10,287 nucleotides of DNA from Flavobacteriales bacterium. Its GTDB lineage: Bacteria > Bacteroidota > Bacteroidia > Flavobacteriales > BACL11. Positions 1-7,393 of the stretch are shown here, piece by piece (positions within the stretch are counted from its first letter, which is position 1; every line of letters begins with the position of its first letter). Location of the stretch: the NCBI GenBank assembly GCA_002697505.1, contig NZWA01000005.1:1-10287 (forward strand), in the 5' to 3' direction. Made by a program: the position numbers and the translations under genes. The notes below the pieces were generated by a model. It was not told the DNA's origin and made no database searches. It worked only from the letters and a program-made list of their open reading frames with translations.

Positions 1-3000
1 AAATAATGTAAGCTGCAATGGCGGGAGTAATGGAAGCGTACTTGCTACAATTGTAAATGGAACATGTGGGGGTGGAACATCAAATTTAACATATTGTAAC
101 TCATCTCCTTCAAATACAGACTACAGTAATATTGAACTAGTATCAATAACTGGAGACAACGGAACATCTATTTCCAATAACACAAGTAACTTATGTGATC
201 AATATGAAGATTACACTTCACAAAGTGTAACTTTATCACCAGGAGCAACATACAATTTAGTTGTAAATTTAGGAAGTTGTACTCCGGGACAATTCCAAAT
301 AGACTCTGGTGCAGTTTTTATTGACTGGAATCAAGACAGTGATTTTGATGACTTAGACGAAAAGGTATCGTCTTTTGCAGGAGTTCAATCTCCTACATCA
401 AACTCAATTACAATTAATGTTCCAAATAGTGCAGTTGGTGGTGCAACAAGAATGAGAATAGTATCTCAGGCACAAGTTTCTAATTCCGTTTATCAAGATT
501 CAATTGTTAGCTCATGTAAAGTTGGAGTTTATGATTTAACTAATTTTGTTTTTTCTCAACCATGGTATGGAGCTACTGAAGATTATACTATTAATATTGC
601 GGGGTCTTCTCTTCAAGGAACATATTTATGGTCAAATGGTAGTACTGATAGCCTAAATACTACATTAAGCGCCGGTTTACAAACATGTACCATAACCGAT
701 TTAAACAATTGTACCACAAGTGAATCAATTACAATTTTTGAACCTAGTGCATTAAGTTTTTTTACTAGCACAAGTAATGTTTCTTGTAATGGTGGCAGTA
801 ATGGAACAGCTGAAATAGACAGTATTAGTGGAGGTGTTCCTCCTTACAGTACTGATTGGTTTGGAGTAGATACAAACAACTTGAGTGTTGGAACTTATTT
901 CTTTACAATTACTGACAATAATGGGTGTACAGATAGTGGAAGTGTAAATATTACAGAACCTTCAGCTATTGTAGTAAGTAGTTCAACAACTGATGTATTA
1001 TGTTTCAGTGAAAACAGTGGAACAGCATCATTATCTATTTCAGGAGGTAACTCACCTTACAATACTAATTGGTTTGGAGCTGATGAAAATAACTTAAGTT
1101 TTGGAACATATTCATATCTAGTTACTGATGACAATGGATGTTCAGATAGTGGCAGTGTATTTATTGATGAACCAAACGAACTAATTGCTACAGATTCTTC
1201 TACAAATGTTTCTTGTAATGGAGGAAATGATGGTGGAGCAACTGTGTATATCACCGGAGGCACACAAACATATACCCTTAACGCTTTTGGATTAACTGCT
1301 CCAGTACTTGGGTCTTCCTATACCAATCCTATTGGTATCAGTGCTGGAAACTACCCTTACACTGTAACTGATGCAAATGGTTGCACAACTAACGTAAATA
1401 ATATTTTAATTAGTGAGCCAAACCCATTAACAGAAATTAGTAGTAGTACTGATGTTAGTTGTAATGGAGGAAGTGATGGTACAGCAGAAATAATAAGCAT
1501 TTCAGGTGGAACTCTACCATATTCAACAAATTGGTTTGGTATTGACACTACATCTTTATCTGCTGGAAATTATTCTTATCAAATTTTAGATGTTAATCAA
1601 TGTTCAATAAATGGATCTGTAACTATTAATCAACCAAACTCTCTAAACATTACATTAATAAGTTCTAGTAACATTACCAATTGTTTAAATCCTAACGGAA
1701 GTATCGATATAGATGTTACTGGAGGAAACGGAAATTATTCATACAATTGGAGTAACGGAGAAACAACTCAAGATTTGTTAAATTTGTCTGCTGGAAATTA
1801 TTCTGTCACCGTAAATGATATCTTAAACTGTTCAATTACATTTGGTCCTATTAATTTAACTAGCCCTAGCCCAATTAATTGGACTATAAATACAACTAAT
1901 TATAATGGATTTGAAATATCTTGTTTTGATCAAAGTGATGGTGAAATTTATATATCTACTACCGGTGGAACTGGTACAATTACATATAATTGGCCAATCT
2001 TAAATAGCACTAATGATACCGTTTCAAATCTTTCCGCTGGATCATATACTGTTATAGCTACTGATGATGCTAACTGTACAAGCACTCAGTTAATAGAGTT
2101 ATCACAACCTAGCCAAATTATTGTTCAAGATTCTATTACTCAACTTAATTGCGATAACAGTTCTCCATTATTTTCAGCAGAATTAATGATAAGTGGAGGA
2201 CTTCCATCATATAATATTAATTGGTTTGGAGTTAATAATAGTTTTTTAACAACAGGAACATATCCTTATTTAGTATCTGATTTAAATGGTTGTAGTGTAT
2301 TTGATTCTATAACATTAGTTCCATCAACTCCAGTAACTATGATTGGATACCACAACGATGTTCTTTGTTTTGGCGATTCTACAGGAACAGCAACCTTTGT
2401 AGTTACAGATGGACTACCTCCTTACAACTACTTATGGAATAATGGAGACACAAACTCAACTATAACAAATCTATCCGCTGGAATGTATTACTGTACTGTC
2501 ACAGATGCAAACAACTGTACATATGTAGATTCTATTTTAGTTAGCCAGCCTTCATCTGCTATTACTGTTAATATTAATGTTATAAATAATATCCAATGCT
2601 TTGGTGATTCTGTTGGAGCTGCTGAAATTAGTAATATTAGTGGAGGTGTTTCTCCATATGTTTTACAGTGGGAAAATGGGATCAATTCTAGCTTAGCATC
2701 TAATCTTATTGGAGGATATAATATTTTTATTATCACAGATGATAATGGCTGTATACTTACCGATTCTGTTTTGATTAATTCTAATACAGAGATACAAGCT
2801 ATATATAATATATCAAATATTTTATGTCATGGTGATTCTACTGGTGAAATTCAAATTAATAGTAGTAATGTGACAGGAGGTGTGCCAGGCACTATTGGTT
2901 ACCATTTGCAATGGATTAACCCAACTCTTGGTCTATCATCTACTATTATTAACCCACTAATTTCAAGCGTTACTACTCTTTCAGGTTTTACTGCTGGGAC

Positions 3001-5758
3001 ACATATACTTCAATTTACTGATAGTCTTGGATGCATTAAAAATGACAGTGTAAACATAAGCCAACCTGATGCTATATCTGTTTCAATTGATAGCATACAA
3101 CACGTTAAATGTTGGGGTGAATTTACTGGTATTGCCGAATTAACAATTAGCGGAGGTATAACAGATTACGAATTATTTGACAGTACATCGAACACATTAA
3201 TTAGTCTTTCTGGAGGACAAGTTAATTATAATTTTATTAACTATCCTGCTGGAGTACACACATACAGCATTACTGATGACAATAGTTGTGTATATATTGA
3301 CTCTATAGAAATTCTTCATCTTGCGGATAGTTTACACTTTGTATCAAGTGTTTCAGATTATAATGGAGTAAATATTTCCTGTAAAGGATACAGTGACGGA
3401 TGGATCAGCATTGATACAATTTTAGGAGGTTTTGCTCCATATACTTTTAGTTGGTCAAATGGAGATACATCAACATATGTGGATTCAATATCTGTTGGGT
3501 GGTACACTGCAAATTTAATTGACAGCTTTGGGTGTACATTTACCGAAACTTTTCAAATTATTGAATCTGCATTTGCTCTTCAAACAAATATGGATTCTAT
3601 AAACGTTAGTTGCTTTGATTATTGTGATGGAATGATTATTGCTAATAATTTATCTAATTTTGGAAGCAACTCTGGAACTGCTCCTTACAACTATGAATGG
3701 TTTGATAGTAATTCAAATTTAGTAGGAACAAATGACACGCTCAAAAATATATGTGACGGTAATTATTTCCTTACTGTGACAGATGCAAATGGGTGTATAA
3801 ATTACGAAACTGCGTCCATCTCACAACCAGACAAGATTATAGTACTTGTTGATTCAATTGCTAACGTTACTGTTAACGGATTAGCAAATGGTGCAATTAC
3901 TATTCAAGTCAGTGGAGGAGATAGTATTTATGATTACAACTGGTACGGTCCAAATGGATTTACAAGCTCAAATCAAAATATATTTAACTTATTCGCAGGA
4001 TCATATTATTTAATTGTAAATGATCAAGTTGGATGTTTTTCTGACACATTGTTTGTATTAATTTCTGAGCCTGCTGCAGTAACTGTAAATGTTGATAGCG
4101 TTCAAACTACTTTTACTACTTCTTGCTTTGGAGAATGTGATGCAAATATCATTATAAATCCTGTTTTATCCCCTACTGAACCTTTCTCTATTTTATGGAC
4201 CGGTCCAAATGGATTTAACTCACAAGATCAAAATTTATACAATTTATGTGGTGGTATTTACACACTACACATTATTACTAGTTCAGATACGTCAATATTT
4301 ACTTTTGATATTTATGAACCAGATAGTCTAGACGTAAATATTTTTGCAGACAATATTATATGCTATGGTGAAACTGCTCAGGCAACAGCGTATACATATG
4401 GTGGTACATTACAATATCAATTTTTGTGGAGTAATAATTCAAATAATATAAGTACATTCCTATATGAAGGTACTCATTATTTAACTGTAACAGATGCAAA
4501 TGGATGTACTGCATACGATTCAATTACCTTAAATCAACCAGATTCAATGTGGATATCTTCCGCAATTACTTCAGATGTAAGTTGTAATAACTTTAGTAAT
4601 GGATCTATTGATTTAGTAAATATTGAAGGGGGTATTGCACCATTTATTTTTTCTATTGATCAATTTGCTTCACAACAAAACAATGAAATATTTACTAATT
4701 TAAGTGTAGGTAATTATACCTTAGAAGTTATTGATTCATTAGGCTGTGAAACAGGTATTGATATTTTTATAGATAATGCAAATACTTTTATCGTTACTAC
4801 AGATAATCCAATAAACTATGCCGATACAGTTAATTGTAATGGTATTTGTGATGGGTATGTTATTTTTCAGTATAATGGTGCAAATGGTGTGCCAGATACA
4901 TCATGGGAGCAATGGTCAGGTGGTGCAGTAAATGGTGCATTATGTCCAGGAACATACAACGTAACATTCACCGACACTAGTGGTTGTCAAGCAACAATTA
5001 ATAATTTAGTTATTTATGATGCTCCAGTATTAAATATTGATTCTATAAGTAGCATAACTCCATCATGTTTTAATAATCCAAATGATGGGTCAGCATTTGT
5101 TGATGCTTCGGGATATTATGGAAATCTACAAGTTCCTGGCTCACAATGGCCAGTTTCATATTCATGGCCAAATATTGATCCATTTCCATTCACTGGTAAT
5201 AATCCGACCAATTTAGAGTCTGGAACATATACCTGTTATATTACTCATGGACCGTCAGGATGTGTGGATAGTATTTCAGTTACAGTAAAAGATAATAACA
5301 CACCTTTCTTGGTAGAGATATTGTTTGATGGAGTCAATTTATCAAAAGGTCAAACTCAACCTGCTGGAATAATAGTTAGCAGCTATGAATGGAACACTAA
5401 TGAAACTACTCAAAGTATTTTACCTCAAGGTAATGGTCAATATTGGCTTATTGTAACAGACAATCAAGGATGTACATCAGATACTGCGTTCTATAATTTA
5501 ACTGTATTAAACAATAATTTAATTGATGATGATTTGTTAAAAATATATCCAAACCCAACAAATGGATATTTATTTGTTGAAAGTGAGAAAAACATTAGTA
5601 AGATATTAATTTACAACAATCTAGGTGAATTAGTTTTAAATGACAATAATTTAAATAAATATAAGTCATTAGATCTATCTCATCTTACCAAAGGAACATA
5701 CTATATTAAATTAAATATTAATAATGAAATTATCAAACGAAAAATAATTCTTAAATAA
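1..5758 (+). CDS. Giant T9SS-secreted SprB-repeat adhesin-like protein with GEVED domain and type A sorting domain (5' truncated by window)
   Basis: The frame is open from the first complete codon at position 2 to the TAA at 5756-5758, giving 1918 visible residues. The ATG at 452 is internal, lying in the RMR motif of a domain that begins well upstream. Visible domains in order are: the N-terminal half of a SprB-type repeat (2-91), a GEVED domain (about 92-598), a C-terminal half-repeat (599-742), about 19 SprB-type repeats (749-5288), a divergent last repeat (to about 5506) and a Por_Secre_tail type A sorting domain (5525-5755). Family knowledge: such C-terminal domains direct export through the outer-membrane T9SS, followed by cleavage and often attachment to anionic lipopolysaccharide; SprB itself is the mobile gliding adhesin of Flavobacterium. 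Adhesion or cell-surface function is inferred from the architecture, and no catalytic domain is visible. The signal peptide must lie outside the window. The gene is probably co-transcribed with the TPR/SPOR-like gene 39 bp downstream. Confidence 0.93.
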   Translation, partial: NNVSCNGGSNGSVLATIVNGTCGGGTSNLTYCNSSPSNTDYSNIELVSITGDNGTSISNNTSNLCDQYEDYTSQSVTLSPGATYNLVVNLGSCTPGQFQIDSGAVFIDWNQDSDFDDLDEKVSSFAGVQSPTSNSITINVPNSAVGGATRMRIVSQAQVSNSVYQDSIVSSCKVGVYDLTNFVFSQPWYGATEDYTINIAGSSLQGTYLWSNGSTDSLNTTLSAGLQTCTITDLNNCTTSESITIFEPSALSFFTSTSNVSCNGGSNGTAEIDSISGGVPPYSTDWFGVDTNNLSVGTYFFTITDNNGCTDSGSVNITEPSAIVVSSSTTDVLCFSENSGTASLSISGGNSPYNTNWFGADENNLSFGTYSYLVTDDNGCSDSGSVFIDEPNELIATDSSTNVSCNGGNDGGATVYITGGTQTYTLNAFGLTAPVLGSSYTNPIGISAGNYPYTVTDANGCTTNVNNILISEPNPLTEISSSTDVSCNGGSDGTAEIISISGGTLPYSTNWFGIDTTSLSAGNYSYQILDVNQCSINGSVTINQPNSLNITLISSSNITNCLNPNGSIDIDVTGGNGNYSYNWSNGETTQDLLNLSAGNYSVTVNDILNCSITFGPINLTSPSPINWTINTTNYNGFEISCFDQSDGEIYISTTGGTGTITYNWPILNSTNDTVSNLSAGSYTVIATDDANCTSTQLIELSQPSQIIVQDSITQLNCDNSSPLFSAELMISGGLPSYNINWFGVNNSFLTTGTYPYLVSDLNGCSVFDSITLVPSTPVTMIGYHNDVLCFGDSTGTATFVVTDGLPPYNYLWNNGDTNSTITNLSAGMYYCTVTDANNCTYVDSILVSQPSSAITVNINVINNIQCFGDSVGAAEISNISGGVSPYVLQWENGINSSLASNLIGGYNIFIITDDNGCILTDSVLINSNTEIQAIYNISNILCHGDSTGEIQINSSNVTGGVPGTIGYHLQWINPTLGLSSTIINPLISSVTTLSGFTAGTHILQFTDSLGCIKNDSVNISQPDAISVSIDSIQHVKCWGEFTGIAELTISGGITDYELFDSTSNTLISLSGGQVNYNFINYPAGVHTYSITDDNSCVYIDSIEILHLADSLHFVSSVSDYNGVNISCKGYSDGWISIDTILGGFAPYTFSWSNGDTSTYVDSISVGWYTANLIDSFGCTFTETFQIIESAFALQTNMDSINVSCFDYCDGMIIANNLSNFGSNSGTAPYNYEWFDSNSNLVGTNDTLKNICDGNYFLTVTDANGCINYETASISQPDKIIVLVDSIANVTVNGLANGAITIQVSGGDSIYDYNWYGPNGFTSSNQNIFNLFAGSYYLIVNDQVGCFSDTLFVLISEPAAVTVNVDSVQTTFTTSCFGECDANIIINPVLSPTEPFSILWTGPNGFNSQDQNLYNLCGGIYTLHIITSSDTSIFTFDIYEPDSLDVNIFADNIICYGETAQATAYTYGGTLQYQFLWSNNSNNISTFLYEGTHYLTVTDANGCTAYDSITLNQPDSMWISSAITSDVSCNNFSNGSIDLVNIEGGIAPFIFSIDQFASQQNNEIFTNLSVGNYTLEVIDSLGCETGIDIFIDNANTFIVTTDNPINYADTVNCNGICDGYVIFQYNGANGVPDTSWEQWSGGAVNGALCPGTYNVTFTDTSGCQATINNLVIYDAPVLNIDSISSITPSCFNNPNDGSAFVDASGYYGNLQVPGSQWPVSYSWPNIDPFPFTGNNPTNLESGTYTCYITHGPSGCVDSISVTVKDNNTPFLVEILFDGVNLSKGQTQPAGIIVSSYEWNTNETTQSILPQGNGQYWLIVTDNQGCTSDTAFYNLTVLNNNLIDDDLLKIYPNPTNGYLFVESEKNISKILIYNNLGELVLNDNNLNKYKSLDLSHLTKGTYYIKLNINNEIIKRKIILK
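92..598 (+). other. GEVED domain within the giant adhesin
   Basis: The translation runs from a YC start (92-97) through a DYTSQSVTLSPG-like strand, the hallmark VFIDWNQDSDF segment (about 314-350), the TRMRIVSQA strand (about 449-472) and the closing YGATEDYTINI (566-598). This order matches the GEVED family, whose namesake motif is usually YGEVEDYTVNI. Here the G-E-V-E-D core has become G-A-T-E-D. GEVED domains are common in T9SS cargo proteins of Bacteroidota. Their precise ligand is not something I can state. Half-repeats of SprB type flank it on both sides. Confidence 0.85.
599..5506 (+). repeat. Tandem SprB-type protein repeats (about 19 full copies plus partial or divergent copies)
   Basis: Each copy is about 70-95 residues and follows a common plan: an opening strand ending in (N/D)VSC.G.S.G, a GG.PPY turn, a W(S/F).G strand, LSAGtY.vtvTD.NGC, and a closing xItEP or xIxQP. 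The conserved first-cysteine codons begin near 785, 1001, 1214, 1460, 1682, 1922, 2150, 2366, 2597, 2825, 3110, 3380, 3611, (absent at about 3872), 4124, 4361, 4583, 4835 and 5066. The copies are diverged at DNA level, so this is an old protein-level repeat and not a fresh DNA tandem array. Subtypes are visible. Copies 1, 2, 4 and 7 carry a WFG-type core, most others W(S/N)NG, and copies 14 and 15 share a GPNGF insert. Copies 13, 15 and 18 carry an extra cysteine pair. The last unit (about 5294-5506) lacks the first-cysteine motif. Confidence 0.9.
5525..5755 (+). other. Type A T9SS C-terminal sorting domain (Por_Secre_tail)
   Basis: The last 77 residues contain the recognised type A landmarks in order: LLKIYPNPTNGYLFVE, then KILIYNNLGELVL, then LDLSHLTKGTYYIKL, and a basic ending KRKIILK. 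These match the conserved beta-strand motifs of type A domains that PorU-type sortases process after T9SS export. The IYPNP start and the G-T-Y-x-I-K-L strand make this a type A rather than a type B (gliding-motility-associated, CHU_C) domain. Confidence 0.95.
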
Positions 5759-5797
5759 TTTTTCATAATTTGCAAAAAATTTATAAAATCAAATAAA

Positions 5798-7393
5798 ATG
5801 ATCAAAACAAAATACTTAATTTTCATATCTTTTTTACTTTCAACACAGTTTTTACATGCTACAATAGTTCTAGATAGTGTTGATGTAAAAAATTTAGTTC
5901 CATATTCATGGACTCCAATATCCGATATTGATAAAGTAACTGAATTCGCTGGAAAAGAAATTCCAAAAAGAACAGCAAAACTGCTTACTACAGCTGAACA
6001 AAACTATACTAGTGCATTTTCTAAAATGAAAAATAAAGAGTATTCGAAAGCTATAATTGACTTTAACGCGGCAATGAAAGATTATAAACGCGCAAAACTA
6101 AATGATGATGCTTTAAATTATATAAATGCAAACCTTGCACTTTGTTACGCTCACACCGGAAATAAAGGTGATCTTGCGGTTGTAGAAAAATTTTTAAGTA
6201 AGTTAACAAATACAATTTATTCAGATAATAAATGGACTTACAATATTGCAGTAGCATGGTCCAAAACAAATAAAAAAAGTGAAGCAACATCATTATTATC
6301 TCAAATAATAAGAGATGATGAATATAACTATCAAGCGTATGTTACACTTGAAGAAATTTACAAAAACACAGGAAATCTTAGTAATGCAAAAAAAGTTAAA
6401 CAAAGAATGCATAATGCCCAGGCTAGACAAACTAGGGTTAAACAAATTCAAGCCAAAAAAAGCAACAGTGGTGTTTCAGAAAGAAAAAAAATTAAAAAGA
6501 AAGTATTTCCAGCAAAGGGTATAAAACCAGATATTCTAAACTTAAGAATTGTAACTCAAGATGACCCTTTAAAATATGAAGGAAATAAACTTAACAATCT
6601 AAATGATAGAAATACAAGCAAAGTTCAAGAGGGTATTGATCAATATAATGATGGAACCAAAGCATTAAGTAATAAAGAATACTCATCTGCTCAAAGCAAA
6701 TTAAAAAACGCTGAAAAAAATCTCAAAAGAGGGAAAATTAGTGATAATGGTTTATCGCATATAAGAGCTAACTTAGCGATTGCTTACTTGTCTACAGGCG
6801 ATAAAAGAGGTGCAAATCAAGCTAAACGATACTTAAAATATATTACACCAAAGATATTCAAAGAAGGAAAATACAAAAGAGATTGGACTTATAATTTAGC
6901 TGTAGCTTACTATACGTTTGGTGCTACTCAAAAAAGTAAGAATACCAAGAAAGAATTTATGGATAAAGCTATTAAATATCTTAGATGGACTATAAAGCAT
7001 GACAAACTGTTTTTACCAGCTCATGAAAGTCTAATTTATATTTATAAAGAAATAAACGAAGATGCAAAAGCAAAAAGTGCGCAAAATGCATATGAAAAAG
7101 CAAGAAATGAGCTAATTAAATCATTTAGTAGAGAAGAACAAATTGCACAAGGAGGAGAGCCTCGAATCTTTAGAGTTCATTTAGGTACATACGGTGAATT
7201 TGATACTCCTGCTGGACTTTTTGAGCAAGAAAATATTATCATCATTCCAATAAGTGACACGAAAACTACATATTTAGCTGGCATTTTTGAAAATCTTCAA
7301 GATGCAATAGCTTATCAAAAGAAAATGAAAAAATCTGGTTATAAAGACCCTTACATTATTTCATACAAAGAGGGAGAAAAAGTAGAATTCTAA
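5798..7393 (+). CDS. Exported protein with duplicated TPR-like module and SPOR-like C-terminus
   Basis: This 531-residue protein starts MIKTKYLIFISFLLSTQFLHA, a clear Sec signal peptide of about 21 residues, which fixes the ATG. No strong Shine-Dalgarno is visible; the leader is A-rich, as is usual in Bacteroidota. Residues about 66-210 and 276-436 are two copies of one helical TPR-like module, each with NKEYS (residues 79-83 and 292-296), ANLA.aY..TG (111-121, 324-334) and WTYN(I/L)AVA (146-153, 363-370). They are joined by a Lys/Arg-rich linker (about 211-240). The C-terminus (about 455-526) has FRVHLGTYGEF, TTYLAGIFENLQDA and a KKMKKSGYKDPYI helix-strand, like a SPOR domain. SPOR domains typically bind peptidoglycan stripped of side peptides, and TPRs bind proteins, so a periplasmic scaffold is inferred. 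It lies 39 bp after the adhesin gene and may serve its export or anchoring, but this is unproven. It is not a SprF/PorP-type barrel. Confidence 0.85.
   Translation: MIKTKYLIFISFLLSTQFLHATIVLDSVDVKNLVPYSWTPISDIDKVTEFAGKEIPKRTAKLLTTAEQNYTSAFSKMKNKEYSKAIIDFNAAMKDYKRAKLNDDALNYINANLALCYAHTGNKGDLAVVEKFLSKLTNTIYSDNKWTYNIAVAWSKTNKKSEATSLLSQIIRDDEYNYQAYVTLEEIYKNTGNLSNAKKVKQRMHNAQARQTRVKQIQAKKSNSGVSERKKIKKKVFPAKGIKPDILNLRIVTQDDPLKYEGNKLNNLNDRNTSKVQEGIDQYNDGTKALSNKEYSSAQSKLKNAEKNLKRGKISDNGLSHIRANLAIAYLSTGDKRGANQAKRYLKYITPKIFKEGKYKRDWTYNLAVAYYTFGATQKSKNTKKEFMDKAIKYLRWTIKHDKLFLPAHESLIYIYKEINEDAKAKSAQNAYEKARNELIKSFSREEQIAQGGEPRIFRVHLGTYGEFDTPAGLFEQENIIIIPISDTKTTYLAGIFENLQDAIAYQKKMKKSGYKDPYIISYKEGEKVEF

Noticed and set aside
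452..454. ATG at 452 as the start of the giant gene
   Set aside because: The same frame is open back to position 2 and encodes the first two-thirds of a recognisable GEVED domain; the ATG lies in that domain's RMR motif and has no signal peptide after it.
1057..2736. Minus-strand open frames within the repeat region (about 1057-1263, 1357-1548, 2488-2736)
   Set aside because: They are antisense shadows of the repeated GG.PPY / TD.NGC coding pattern, resemble each other for that reason, and show no known motifs.
599..5506. CRISPR or DNA-level tandem repeat array
   Set aside because: The periodicity is at protein level with diverged DNA and one uninterrupted reading frame.
5759..5797. Possible terminator or promoter between the adhesin and the TPR/SPOR-like gene
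   Set aside because: Only an all-A/T inverted repeat is present, and the TAATTTG there is one base short of the Bacteroidota TAnnTTTG element, with no convincing partner upstream. Read-through in one transcript is more likely.
6063..6524. Short frames on both strands inside the TPR/SPOR-like gene
   Set aside because: They fall wholly within a well-supported coding sequence, and their low-complexity products have no recognisable domain.
5798..7393. SprF/PorP-type outer-membrane partner
   Set aside because: The product is helical, TPR-like and Lys-rich with a SPOR-like end, and shows no beta-barrel pattern.
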